NCBI RefSeq assembly: GCF_026013605.1
Contig: NZ_JAPDPJ010000014.1
Span: 1 to 64,000 of the forward strand
Direction of reading: 5' to 3'
Length of the DNA: 64,000 nucleotides
From: Plebeiibacterium sediminum
GTDB lineage: Bacteria > Bacteroidota > Bacteroidia > Bacteroidales > Marinilabiliaceae
Shown here piece after piece: positions 36,133 to 45,481 of this stretch. Numbering within the stretch: the stretch's first letter is position 1; every line of letters begins with the position of its first letter. Position numbers and translations under genes: made by a program. Under the pieces are notes generated by a model. The model made no database searches, had not been told where the DNA came from, and saw only the letters and a program-made list of their open reading frames with translations.

Positions 36133-37308
36133 ATGATCGCTACTCTTCATAATATCACAGACAGTATTGTCATTAGAAAATCCTTAAAATGGAGAAACTG
36201 CATTTTAAATGATGACAATAAAACAGAATGCAATACTATTTTTGAAAATATGCAATTAATGCTTCTTAAGTTTTTAAGAAAACTATCAAAGAACAGCAGC
36301 AAAACAGATTTAGTTTCACATTGTATTCGTAATGTTTATTCCATAAAATCGCGATTACAGGAAAAAGAATGGCCCCTTCCCTGTTCATTATCTAAAAATG
36401 AAAACGAAGTATATTTACATGATTTCAATTTTTACCTGATGTTATGTGGTATATTAACCAAAGCCAGTACACTTTTTAAGGGCTATTTATCAGCTAAAGA
36501 CCGCTTATCATTTGCTCAAACACTACCTGTGGTACAGGGTAATTCCCGACGTATCATTCAAACTATAAATTTACTACCTCAAACCACATGGATTCAAATT
36601 ATTAAATTAGAACAAGAGAAAAATAAATTTTTGCAATCGTTAGATATGCTGGATCATAAAATTTCAGAACTGGATCCATCCTCAGCTGCTTATTCTTTTT
36701 TATCAAATTACCACATGTCAATTACCAGCTCGCCTGATAATTTAGAACAAGAAAAACACATCATTAAATGCCATCAAAATATACTTCAAATAGTTGATGA
36801 TTATAAGCATTTAGACTCATATAATATGACTAGTGAATTAATGCACGAAGGTTTTAAATTGGGCTGGACTCACAAAAAAACAAAAGAAAAGATTTATGAT
36901 TACTTTATGAATGATTACCTAAATAAAGCATTTATTGTAAGCGAAATAAAGAAACTTCGTTATACTCAAAAGAAATGTAAGAAGTTAATATCAAAAGGGG
37001 TCATAAAAAACGAAAGAGTGATGAATTTTATGAACGAAATAATTCTTAAACTATCACAACTAAGTAAAAAAGATACAGTTGTTCATGATTATATTGAATG
37101 GACTCACAGTCCCAAAGAATTTGTAAAGGCTATACACAAATTTATAACAGAGGGCTATATTAATTTTAAAGGAAATACCGATTTACAACCCATTGTTGAG
37201 CATCTGACCAGATTTATAAAAGTACGAAAAATGAACAATAGCGGTATGCTTACACAAAGTAGTTTACTATCTTATTTTAAGAAAGCAAACAGTGGTGATT
37301 TAATTTAA
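36133..37308 (+). CDS. Helical protein with RteC-like C-terminus
   Basis: A 391-residue basic, mainly helical cytosolic protein without signal peptide. The C-terminal 90 residues (YIEWTHSPKEFVKAIHKF, then TEGYINFKGNTDLQPIVEHL) resemble the end of RteC-type proteins from Bacteroides conjugative elements, where a WTGS...LIYALH...GVINNG...IKEIA pattern is usual. No transfer or integrase genes are nearby. It may be a domesticated or diverged RteC relative. The family assignment is tentative and the function unknown. Confidence 0.6.
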   Translation: MIATLHNITDSIVIRKSLKWRNCILNDDNKTECNTIFENMQLMLLKFLRKLSKNSSKTDLVSHCIRNVYSIKSRLQEKEWPLPCSLSKNENEVYLHDFNFYLMLCGILTKASTLFKGYLSAKDRLSFAQTLPVVQGNSRRIIQTINLLPQTTWIQIIKLEQEKNKFLQSLDMLDHKISELDPSSAAYSFLSNYHMSITSSPDNLEQEKHIIKCHQNILQIVDDYKHLDSYNMTSELMHEGFKLGWTHKKTKEKIYDYFMNDYLNKAFIVSEIKKLRYTQKKCKKLISKGVIKNERVMNFMNEIILKLSQLSKKDTVVHDYIEWTHSPKEFVKAIHKFITEGYINFKGNTDLQPIVEHLTRFIKVRKMNNSGMLTQSSLLSYFKKANSGDLI

Positions 37309-37345
37309 AAACAGGTTATCGTATAGCTGTATTTTACCAATTACA

Positions 37346-37840
37346 TCAATTAGTTTTCTTATTTCCTGAACGTATAAATATCATAGCGATTGCAATGGTT
37401 ATAAAGCCCATAATTAAGGCTCCAATTATTCCTTGTATGGCATAATTGGAGTAATTAAAATTGGCTTCTGCGTCCATGGTAGTTTTATAATAACCTAATT
37501 CTACTGAACGTTTAATTACATTTGGAAAATATTCAGGTGTAATAATATATGTAGTTATCCATTGCGTCAATGGACTTAATAAAGCAATAAAAACCGTTAA
37601 GATGATACCTGAAATAAAGCCTTGCTTATAGTTCATCATTCCATTGTAAAAACGTTTCTTTTTATCTTTCAACGCCATCACCATTACTATAATTGCAGGG
37701 ATAGCAAAAAGATTGGTGAAATACATATGATAATCGATATATTTATCATGCAATCCACTCATTTTTTCTAATACCATCCAAAGTAAAACAACAACAGAAA
37801 AGATAATAGCCCACTTGATTTCAATTTTTAATTTTTGCAT
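37346..37840 (-). CDS. DUF4199 family membrane protein
   Basis: A 164-residue inner-membrane protein with four predicted helices (about 9-26, 38-57, 70-92, 131-155) and the family segment NYKQGFISGIILTVFIALLSPLTQWI. DUF4199 proteins are common in Bacteroidota and uncharacterised. It lies 38 bases downstream of the alpha/beta hydrolase gene and shares its strand, so probably forms an operon with it. Confidence 0.85.
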   Translation of the reverse strand: MQKLKIEIKWAIIFSVVVLLWMVLEKMSGLHDKYIDYHMYFTNLFAIPAIIVMVMALKDKKKRFYNGMMNYKQGFISGIILTVFIALLSPLTQWITTYIITPEYFPNVIKRSVELGYYKTTMDAEANFNYSNYAIQGIIGALIMGFITIAIAMIFIRSGNKKTN

Positions 37841-37878
37841 GTTTTGATCATATAAGTGATTAATTGAATAAACTTGTT

Positions 37879-38718
37879 CTACTTGCCATTTAAAAAATCA
37901 ATAATAATTCTATTAACCAAATCTGGTTTTGAGCCAAAAACAAAATGAGAAGTGTTAGGTAATATACATAATTGAGAATTAACAATGGCACGATTTAACT
38001 CCAGTGCATGCTCAGTTTTAATTACATCTTTATCTCCTTGCATAATAAGGGTTGGGATTTTTATTGATTCAATCATTGCATCATCGATATTAATATCCAC
38101 CAACCACATCTTTTTTGTATTATCAAGATATTCATCTACTTTTTCGGGTTGTGATCTTAATGGAAATTGATTTTTCATCCACCATCCATTTTCGTTTTTA
38201 GCCCATGCAATCATGCCATTTTTCATCCACTCAATATCTTGCTGTTTTATTGCACTAAGTCTTGTATTTGCACTAATCGCCACTAACTTTTTAATTTTAT
38301 CTGGTCTTTCTGCTGCAAGTAATAATCCTATTATTCCACCATCACTCCATCCTATTACATACAAACTATCCAGTCCCAGTTTATCTATAAAATGAGAAAC
38401 ATTCTCAGCAAGGATTTGATAACTTAAAGAATCCAGATGACTTGATCGACCATGACCCGGGCTATCCATTGCAATAACCTTAAAATGTTTAGATAGATCT
38501 TTAATAGAGTTTTCATAATTCATTATAGACCCTAATCCACCGTGGATGAGTAACAATGGGGTGCCTTGTCCATAAGTTTCATAATATATAGTACTGTTAT
38601 TAACAGAAATATGTCTTCCATTTTCCAGATTTGATCCATAATTAACCTCATCATTGTTTTGAGCATAAGTTTGAAATAATGAAAAGATGACGCATAATAG
38701 TAATATAGAATTTTTCAT
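37879..38718 (-). CDS. Secreted alpha/beta hydrolase
   Basis: A 279-residue alpha/beta-hydrolase with a signal peptide (1-19, ending TYA). It has the oxyanion motif HGGLGS (59-64), nucleophile elbow GWSDGG (Ser125), an acid in MQGDKDV and the C-terminal His in NTSHFVFG, so the triad is complete. It is an esterase, lipase or lactonase of unknown substrate acting in the periplasm. It heads a minus-strand pair with the DUF4199 gene. Confidence 0.9.
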   Translation of the reverse strand: MKNSILLLCVIFSLFQTYAQNNDEVNYGSNLENGRHISVNNSTIYYETYGQGTPLLLIHGGLGSIMNYENSIKDLSKHFKVIAMDSPGHGRSSHLDSLSYQILAENVSHFIDKLGLDSLYVIGWSDGGIIGLLLAAERPDKIKKLVAISANTRLSAIKQQDIEWMKNGMIAWAKNENGWWMKNQFPLRSQPEKVDEYLDNTKKMWLVDINIDDAMIESIKIPTLIMQGDKDVIKTEHALELNRAIVNSQLCILPNTSHFVFGSKPDLVNRIIIDFLNGK

Positions 38719-38769
38719 AGCTGTTACATTTATAGAGTGCTTACTGCTTCAGTTCGTATCTCATTGAAA

Positions 38770-39339
38770 TTAATCCTTATTCTTCATCATAATTTGTCCC
38801 TCCCAGTGATGATGTGAATTTTGATCCTCAGAACTATTATAGTCATCCGTCTTTCCATTTCCTGTAGCATCTTCAAATTTTCCGGTTCCTCCGAGTATTA
38901 CAAAATCATCTTTCCAATATGATGTTACATATGAAGGATGATCATCCGTTTTTCCATTTATTACCGCACCTTCCAAACCTACAAATAGTGTATCACTATC
39001 TGAATCAACAAAATAAGAATAGACATTACCATAATGTCCATTGTTGGGATTAACACAAAAATCAAAATGAACATTGATCTCTCCCATCAAATCAGAGGTT
39101 CCTGTACATTTTACCTTAACCCTAATGGGTAATATTGTATCCGTACAGTGTGGAGCGGGTAAGGTATCAGGCCCGGTGTACAAGTAGGTTCCTGTAAAAT
39201 CAGCCTTAAAATCAGAAGTAATCATTTCTGTTTTACGATCACTCTGATTAGATCTATTTGATTTATTGATACATGATTCATAAGTCAATACAAGTAATAT
39301 TAATATGAGATGACTTAAAATGTAGATTATTTTTTTCAT
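38770..39339 (-). CDS. Secreted lipoprotein with allene-oxide-cyclase-barrel-like motif
   Basis: A 189-residue protein. The start is chosen at the ATG of MKKIIYILSHLILILL, giving a lipoprotein signal (lipobox YESC, Cys23); an upstream ATG at 39402 is possible but adds a polar segment. The C-terminal half carries GGTGKFEDATGNGKT, a pattern of small beta-barrel proteins such as the allene oxide cyclase/dirigent-like fold. The His-rich tail (SHHHWEGQ) is notable. No enzymatic role is evident. Confidence 0.65.
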   Translation of the reverse strand: MKKIIYILSHLILILLVLTYESCINKSNRSNQSDRKTEMITSDFKADFTGTYLYTGPDTLPAPHCTDTILPIRVKVKCTGTSDLMGEINVHFDFCVNPNNGHYGNVYSYFVDSDSDTLFVGLEGAVINGKTDDHPSYVTSYWKDDFVILGGTGKFEDATGNGKTDDYNSSEDQNSHHHWEGQIMMKNKD

Positions 39340-39407
39340 AATACAGTGTCTTATATTGTTGTAGGATAGCGGGTTTTCTTTTTTATTCTTTATAAGTTCC
39401 ATTCAAA

Positions 39408-39845
39408 TTATTGCCTGACTGTTGAATGAAGGAAGTTCATTTTCCATTCTCCTTCCACTTTTTTAAAAGAGGCACTTTCTATCCAATCATAATTATCTTC
39501 AATAGTATCATTTAACACCATATCCATATGATTGAAATAATTAATATTACCATACTCGCTACCAATATTTACATGAATATTATTGAAAGAAAATGTTGCT
39601 ACATATGGGGGTAATTGATTCAAGAAGTTATACAAGCTGTCATTATTCCAGACTGAGCCATTTTCAAATAAAACAAAATCTTCTGTTGTAACTGAGTTCA
39701 TCTTATCTAAATCCTTATCCTTTACTCCATCAAAATAACTGATTATTAATTGCTCCAACACTTTAGGATCATCGTTTTTTTTCATATCCTGACAACTAAA
39801 TAATAATCCTAAACCAACCATGAGTAATAAGTTCTTTGTCTTCAT
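39408..39845 (-). CDS. SnoaL/NTF2-like lipoprotein (DUF4440-type)
   Basis: A 145-residue protein with the start placed at MKTKNLLLMVGLGLLFSC, giving lipobox FSC (Cys18). The body is an NTF2-like cone fold: IISYFDGVKDKDLDKMNSVTTEDFVLFENG, then strand-rich ending with SASFKKVEGEWKMNFLHST. Such domains bind small ligands or act as accessory subunits. It precedes the barrel-like lipoprotein gene on the same strand by 68 bases. Confidence 0.8.
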   Translation of the reverse strand: MKTKNLLLMVGLGLLFSCQDMKKNDDPKVLEQLIISYFDGVKDKDLDKMNSVTTEDFVLFENGSVWNNDSLYNFLNQLPPYVATFSFNNIHVNIGSEYGNINYFNHMDMVLNDTIEDNYDWIESASFKKVEGEWKMNFLHSTVRQ

Positions 39846-40253
39846 AATTACAGATTTTTCAAAGTTCATTAATGAGAGATATATTGAATTATTGATTATG
39901 ATAACGCTTCTTGAATAACTTTTTTACAATCAATAGGCTATTAGTCTGGCTTTTATTATTTTTTTTAGCCTAATAAAAAGTAATCAATTGTAGTATTAAA
40001 TTCAAGTGCTATTTTAAAATTGCCTTTATAAAAAAGATTAATAAAGGAATTTGCTCAGAATAGATTGAAGACTTAAGCCTGTTAAAACTACACGCCACTC
40101 CCATTTAATTAGTAAAAAACTATGTATCAGACTTTAAACAAACCGTAAACCTTTGATATTATTTGACATCCATATTAATTTCAACTAAATTGTATAAGCT
40201 TCTCCCTTTCTCTACTTGTGGGTATCTATTTATTCATCTAAAAACATTCTGTT
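39846..40253. other. Divergent intergenic region, 408 bases
   Basis: AT-rich spacer between the minus-strand NTF2-like lipoprotein and the plus-strand two-domain NTF2-like gene. It must hold promoters for both. A taggct/agccta pair lies near 39938-39971, but no confident regulatory site was seen. Confidence 0.4.
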
Positions 40254-41171
40254 ATGCGTTTATCATTGAATTTTTTAGTAGTACTTCTTTTTGTAAGTAC
40301 ATGTTTATTGTCACAAAAAAAGAATGGAACAATTTTTATTGAGCATGAGGCTATTGATAAAACGGTAAATCTATGGAAGGCCTTTGAAAATGGTGACAAA
40401 GAAACTTTCTTGAGCTATTTTGCTGATAGTGTTTATATTTTAAGCAATGGAAAATTAAGTAATTGGACAAAAAAATCATTAGGTGAAAGTTTAGAATGGT
40501 GGAATAAAGAATTTGAAAATTTAAAAATCACTGATCAAAAACCTGCATTCCCTGATGCCTTAGAATATAAAGAAGGAGGTCTTTGGGTTCAGGATTGGCA
40601 ATTGATGACTGGAAGACATATAGAATCCGGTATTAACTTAAAACTGCCTGTACACAGATTATACAGTTTTAATAAAGATGGAAAAATAACATCGCTACAC
40701 TCCTATTATAACAATGATATTTTTGAGGAAATACGTAATAGCAAAATGACTAAAGAAAATGGTACAGTATATATCAATCATCCTTATATTATTACCATTA
40801 GAAAAGCCATGAATGCATTTATAGATAAAGACATTGACAAATGGTCCAGTTTTTATGCACCTAATGCTTCATTTATTTATTCTTCCATGTCACCTGATCA
40901 ATATCTAAAATTAGAAGAAAATAAAGATATGCTAACAAAAACATTCTTTACATCCGGAAAAGAATATAAGGTTGAACAAATTGGTTATCCGGATTGCATC
41001 TATTATGCAAAAAGCGATGATTATGCTGTATTTTCCTGGTGGAAAATGACAATTAAAAAGAACGATAAAAAATACGAATATGTTTTTATGCTAACAGATA
41101 GTTTTGATAAGGAAGGTAAAATTATAAGTGAATACATTTATAGTAGCAGCAATCATATAGAGGGTTGGTAA
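40254..41171 (+). CDS. Secreted protein with two tandem NTF2-like domains
   Basis: A 305-residue secreted protein (signal peptide 1-20). Two repeats each begin with a helix-rich NTF2-like start: AIDKTVNLWKAFENGDKETF near 33-52 and IITIRKAMNAFIDKDIDKW near 178-196. Each ends in beta strands. Internal duplication of the single-domain protein encoded divergently at 39408 is likely. Ligand or reaction unknown. Confidence 0.75.
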   Translation: MRLSLNFLVVLLFVSTCLLSQKKNGTIFIEHEAIDKTVNLWKAFENGDKETFLSYFADSVYILSNGKLSNWTKKSLGESLEWWNKEFENLKITDQKPAFPDALEYKEGGLWVQDWQLMTGRHIESGINLKLPVHRLYSFNKDGKITSLHSYYNNDIFEEIRNSKMTKENGTVYINHPYIITIRKAMNAFIDKDIDKWSSFYAPNASFIYSSMSPDQYLKLEENKDMLTKTFFTSGKEYKVEQIGYPDCIYYAKSDDYAVFSWWKMTIKKNDKKYEYVFMLTDSFDKEGKIISEYIYSSSNHIEGW

Positions 41172-41258
41172 ATATAAATGCCTCAATAAAGTATGCTTAA
41201 ATAACATCTTATGGATAGACCAAAATGGCAAGGATTTATTAAACCTCTGCTTTGAAAC

Positions 41259-41289
41259 AAAAAAACTCCCGGCAAAAACACCGGGAGTT
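41259..41289 (-). terminator. Terminator of the HU gene
   Basis: Nine-base perfect arms aactcccgg (41264-41272) and ccgggagtt (41281-41289) enclose an eight-base loop. On the minus strand they are followed by a seven-T run (complement of 41259-41265). It lies 25 bases beyond the HU stop codon. Confidence 0.9.
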
Positions 41290-41313
41290 CATTTTTCTTA
41301 GGAATTGCTATCC

Positions 41314-41586
41314 TTAGTTTACTTTTTCATCTAAAGCCTTACCTGGTTTAAATTTAGCAACTTTTTTAGCAGCTATTTGGATTTCTTTTCCTGTTTGAGG
41401 GTTTCTACCTGTACGAGCAGCACGCTCACTAACTGAAAAAGTACCAAATCCTATTAATTGAACACTCTCACCTTTAGCTAAAGCGTTTTTAATTGCTTCT
41501 GTTGTTGCTGTGATTGCTTTTTCTGTATCAGCTTTTGATAATCCGCTTTCTTCTGCGATTGCGTTTACAAATTCTTGTTTAGTCAT
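41314..41586 (-). CDS. HU-family DNA-binding protein
   Basis: A 90-residue histone-like protein of standard family length. The signature GFGTFSVSERAARTGRNPQTG spans about 46-66 and includes the Arg/Pro arm tip (RNPQTG) that bends DNA. Basic C-terminal helix. A nucleoid-associated protein, probably monocistronic, with its own terminator at 41259 and an AT-rich leader upstream. Confidence 0.97.
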   Translation of the reverse strand: MTKQEFVNAIAEESGLSKADTEKAITATTEAIKNALAKGESVQLIGFGTFSVSERAARTGRNPQTGKEIQIAAKKVAKFKPGKALDEKVN

Positions 41587-41925
41587 CTTCTTTTTTTTGA
41601 TTGAGTTTTATTTCGTGCGCAATATATATGTTATTTCTTTAATTAACCAATACGTTATTTTTTTATTTTTAGGATAAATGAACTTATAGAAGTAAAGAGT
41701 TACAAATAAGAGAAATATAAATGTATCTGTAAATCAACTTTTAGTATCTATATTTTGCAGCTAAAAAAACTTGAATATTATATTATTGAAAAATACACAA
41801 TTGAAAATACTGCATAATTGTATATTAATACGTATCTTAATTACAGCTAATAGGATTAATCTTTTTATGTCAAGATTTATTATCATTACAAACTAAGTAA
41901 GAGTATCAAAGCGATAGTGAGTAAC
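41587..41925. other. Divergent intergenic region between HU and a PAS kinase
   Basis: About 340 bases of AT-rich sequence holding the leaders of two divergent genes. No ORF, repeat or clear promoter consensus was recognised. Confidence 0.4.
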
Positions 41926-43221
41926 ATGGAAGAAACTAATCATAAAGAAGAGTTTGAGGAACTTAGATCAGAAATTAATAAGCTAAAAGAAGAACTGATC
42001 AAAGAGCGTGAAATAAAAGGTTATTCCTTGTTATTACAGGAAATTGTGGATAAAAGTCCATATCCTATGTGGATTTCTGATGCCGCAGGTCTGATGCAAA
42101 AAGCCAATAGGGCATTGTTAGATACTTTAGGATTAAACAATGAAGATCTTATTGGAAAATATAATATTCTAGAAGATAAAAACCTTGAAAAGGAAGGTTT
42201 TTATAACGATATCAAAGATGTTTTTACCAAACTTACAACAACTACCATTATGATGTCGTGGGATGGAAAAAACTCAAGAATTGATGAAATAAAAAATGCC
42301 AGAAAGGTTTGGATTGAAGCTAGTTTTTTCCCTATTATCGATAAAAAAGGTGTGCTTACTAATGTTATTTGTCAATGGTTTAATATCACCAAACAAAAGG
42401 AAGCAGAACTTAAACTAGCCAAACAAAACCAGGAACTTGAGAGCATCGTTCATGAAAGAACAAAGGAACTGGAAGAGAAAAACCAGGAACTGGAACGCAC
42501 TTCTCAAAATTTGGCTGAAATCCAGTCTAAAATGATGGAATCTGATAAAATGGCATCATTAGGTTTCTTAACTGCCAGCATTGCTCATGATTTAAATAGT
42601 CCATTAAATTTTATTTATTCCGGATATCAGCAATTGGTTGAATTATTAAAGGAGAAAAATGCCATAAACAAGGAAGAAAGCCAGGTTTGGTTAGATGCTA
42701 TCGACAAAGGTGTACACAACTGTGTAAACATTATAAAAAGTCTGAACCAATTCAGCAGAACAAACATTGAAGATAATGAATCATTAGATATTCATAATGT
42801 TTTGGATAACTGCCTTTTGATACTACACAACAAATTAAAGTATCGTATTAATATAAAAAAGGACTATTGTAAAAAAGACATTAGCATTTCGGGTAACTCC
42901 GGACAAATGCACCAGTTATTTTTAAACATCATTACTAATGCCATGCATGCCATAGAAGATAAAGGCATCATTACCATTGAAACAAGATCTGCAGAAAATC
43001 ATATCACTATTAAAGTAACTGATGATGGATGTGGTATTAAGCAAGAGCATTTAACTAAAATTATGGATCCTTTCTTTACAACAAAACCTCCTGGTTTTGG
43101 AACAGGATTAGGATTATCTATCACTCAAAAAATTGTTAAAGAGCATAATGGTACTCTGGAAATTGAATCTCAACCAAATCTAGGAACAACAGTAAAAATT
43201 ATTTTGCCTTCAAAAATATAA
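41926..43221 (+). CDS. Soluble PAS-sensor histidine kinase
   Basis: A 431-residue cytosolic kinase. The ATG at 41926 is preferred to a GTG nine bases upstream. It has an N-terminal coiled coil (about 1-32), a PAS domain (about 37-165, IVDKSPYPMWISDAAGLMQKAN), a second coiled coil, and a dimerisation segment SIAHDLNSPLNF with phospho-His221. The ATPase has DNA(T)-type N box NIITNAMHAIED, DDGCGI and GTGLGLSI. With no membrane helix it senses a cytoplasmic cue. No receiver gene is adjacent; the response regulator at 55833 is a possible partner only by inference. Confidence 0.93.
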   Translation: MEETNHKEEFEELRSEINKLKEELIKEREIKGYSLLLQEIVDKSPYPMWISDAAGLMQKANRALLDTLGLNNEDLIGKYNILEDKNLEKEGFYNDIKDVFTKLTTTTIMMSWDGKNSRIDEIKNARKVWIEASFFPIIDKKGVLTNVICQWFNITKQKEAELKLAKQNQELESIVHERTKELEEKNQELERTSQNLAEIQSKMMESDKMASLGFLTASIAHDLNSPLNFIYSGYQQLVELLKEKNAINKEESQVWLDAIDKGVHNCVNIIKSLNQFSRTNIEDNESLDIHNVLDNCLLILHNKLKYRINIKKDYCKKDISISGNSGQMHQLFLNIITNAMHAIEDKGIITIETRSAENHITIKVTDDGCGIKQEHLTKIMDPFFTTKPPGFGTGLGLSITQKIVKEHNGTLEIESQPNLGTTVKIILPSKI

Positions 43222-43637
43222 TATACCTTACTCGTCAAAAAACATGCAGGGAATAATCGTTTTAACTCTTCAATACGATTAAAGTCACTATTCATATCTG
43301 AATTAGTGTTATTATATATTTTCTCTCATCAAAAAAAAGGGGTACTCAACAAAAAAACATATTCCACGAGTTTCTTCAATACCAAAAATCATTATTTTCA
43401 CACGAATTATTTGAAAAACTATATCAGTTAATAACTTTCTAAATATTAAAATGGACTAAACATTAAGTGCCCACATCATATATAAGCATATAAAAAATAA
43501 TAATCCAACCACACATTTTATGAAAAACCAATTTATAAAACCTTAATTATTCAAATCGTATTCCACTATACTCTGAACAGTATATACAAACATTTTGAGT
43601 AAAATAAATCATTAAGCAAATCAAAAATAACTTAAAC
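43222..43637. other. Gene-free 416-base stretch
   Basis: AT-rich sequence between the PAS kinase and an unknown membrane-protein gene. No ORF, repeat or hairpin of note was seen. Confidence 0.4.
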
Positions 43638-44741
43638 ATGAAACATCTTTCAATACTACTCTTAGTCTTATTTTCATGCCAGCTCTTTGCTGAGACAAAA
43701 AAAGCTGATCAAGAAAATAAAGATGAACTAACAACACAAAACACAAATATTACTTTAGAAAACCTTTTGATCTATAAAGCAAAAATTGATTCTATATCAG
43801 ACGCTTCAATAAAAACATCTATTAATACAGAACCTACCCCATTAAGTAAGACAGATTGGGATGAATACTTAAATATTATTTTAGCTCTGATTGCTGCTGT
43901 TGGTACGTTTTTAACGGTATTGGTTATTTATCTCGATACAAAACAAAATAGTATTAATAAGACAATTCAGGAAGAATTATTTAAGGATTTAATCCGCCAT
44001 TTTTATAGAAACTTAGTAGTGATAGGCGTACTAAAACATAAGCTACAAGGCAAATACCATGAAATATACCCATCTGAGGAACATATTTTAAAATTCAAAC
44101 TACTTCCTGAAGATCTGCGTGTTGATCGTTTTAGCAGTTCTCATATCCACTATCAGCAACTACATAAACTTGAATTACAACTACGTAATTTTGATATAGA
44201 AGTAGATGTAGCAATGGATCATTTTAAAAATAAGGATATGGATACTGAAGTCAAAATAAGAGACCTTAAAACATTGGAGTTTAAATGTGGTCATCTCTCA
44301 AATTTAGTATTAGAAGTACTAGAAAAATTAAAGTTTAAGTTTCATACCTTAGAACAAGCAGAAGAATTTATTAATGAATTGTCAGAGGATGGAAGAAAAG
44401 AAAAATCCAAGTCCAAAAAGAATCCGAAACATAAGAAAAAATGGGATGTTTTCCTTAAACTGTTTAATCGAATAAGAAGGTTAATGACAAAACTTCTTTC
44501 TAAAATAAAGAGATTTTTAAAAAAGAAAGCTGCCCCACTAAGTGATGAGGAAAAAATAGTTATCGAGCAGAGATATTTGCAATATATAAACACTTTACTT
44601 GTGGATAATAATCTAAATATAAAACTATTAGAAGACGATGAAAAATATAAATTCTATATTGAGATGACTCAAAAACTACAGTACAATCTATGCATGGATA
44701 TACTTGCAGAAAAAGATAAAATATATACAATTTCCTTCTGA
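43638..44741 (+). CDS. Single-pass membrane protein with Lys-rich cytoplasmic region
   Basis: A 367-residue protein of unknown family. A signal peptide (1-19), a short extracytoplasmic segment, one membrane helix at about 76-97 (IILALIAAVGTFLTVLVIYL), then a helical cytoplasmic domain with a very lysine-rich stretch (about 254-300, KKSKSKKNPKHKKKW) that could bind nucleic acid or membrane phosphates. It is not similar to any family I know. It stands alone; the following gene is convergent. Confidence 0.7.
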   Translation: MKHLSILLLVLFSCQLFAETKKADQENKDELTTQNTNITLENLLIYKAKIDSISDASIKTSINTEPTPLSKTDWDEYLNIILALIAAVGTFLTVLVIYLDTKQNSINKTIQEELFKDLIRHFYRNLVVIGVLKHKLQGKYHEIYPSEEHILKFKLLPEDLRVDRFSSSHIHYQQLHKLELQLRNFDIEVDVAMDHFKNKDMDTEVKIRDLKTLEFKCGHLSNLVLEVLEKLKFKFHTLEQAEEFINELSEDGRKEKSKSKKNPKHKKKWDVFLKLFNRIRRLMTKLLSKIKRFLKKKAAPLSDEEKIVIEQRYLQYINTLLVDNNLNIKLLEDDEKYKFYIEMTQKLQYNLCMDILAEKDKIYTISF

Positions 44742-44776
44742 AATTAGACTTTTCATATTTGTTTCGTAATAAAGCG

Positions 44777-44794
44777 AACCTGCATAAGCGGGTT
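44777..44794. terminator. Short hairpin between convergent genes
   Basis: aacctgc and gcgggtt pair (one G-T) around the loop ataa, 36 bases after the plus-strand stop and 37 before the minus-strand one. There is no real T-tract, so terminator activity is uncertain. Confidence 0.35.
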
Positions 44795-44830
44795 TACAAT
44801 TTATATGTTCAAGGCAGATATAAACAACAT

Positions 44831-45481
44831 TTACTTTTTTAAGTGAGTTTTAATATAATCAATGAGGTTTTCTACGGTTTTTTCCGGAGCCTCATTATTA
44901 TTTATGGTATAAACAATATCCGCTTTATTATAGGTATCAAAGCGGATATTATAATCATCATTAAATAGGTTTTTCCAACCGTATCCATTTTCCTCTGCGA
45001 TTTTATAGATGGATCTTTTTGCCCATGAATTTTCATAGGATAAACGATCAATTAAAACATCCTTATCTATGTTTAAAAATATTGATATATAGCCTAATTC
45101 CTTAAGCTTATGCCTATAGTTTTCTCTCATAAATATTTTACCTGGTAGATCCAGTATTAAGTCAGAAGTTTCTTCCTTTGTTAAAATATCAATGTTTAAA
45201 AACTCCTCATAATCACGAAAAAGAGTCTCTCCATATTCTTTAATAAAATCTTCAGATCCACTACATTTTTTAAAGTGTCCATCTTTTTGATCCGGAAATC
45301 TCAAACGGTAATACTCTATCGCAATATCAGATTCCGGGGTATTCAATATTTGATCATAATATTGATCACACTCTAATATCTTTTTATTTAGCATAGAAGA
45401 AAACAGCCTTGCTATAGTTGACTTACCTGATGATGGCATTCCAACAAAAACAAAATTTATATTTGATAATTGAATCTCCAT
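44831..45481 (-). CDS. P-loop kinase, shikimate/gluconate-kinase-like
   Basis: A 216-residue P-loop NTPase. Walker A is GMPSSGKST (14-22), followed by an acidic ECDQYYDQIL in the place of the shikimate-kinase DxD. A lid segment (ENSWAKRSIYKIAEENG) is consistent with a nucleotide or small-molecule kinase. The central LDLPGKIF may be the Walker B-like strand. It is longer than typical shikimate kinase, and the acceptor substrate is unknown. Convergent with the membrane-protein gene at 43638. Confidence 0.75.
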   Translation of the reverse strand: MEIQLSNINFVFVGMPSSGKSTIARLFSSMLNKKILECDQYYDQILNTPESDIAIEYYRLRFPDQKDGHFKKCSGSEDFIKEYGETLFRDYEEFLNIDILTKEETSDLILDLPGKIFMRENYRHKLKELGYISIFLNIDKDVLIDRLSYENSWAKRSIYKIAEENGYGWKNLFNDDYNIRFDTYNKADIVYTINNNEAPEKTVENLIDYIKTHLKK

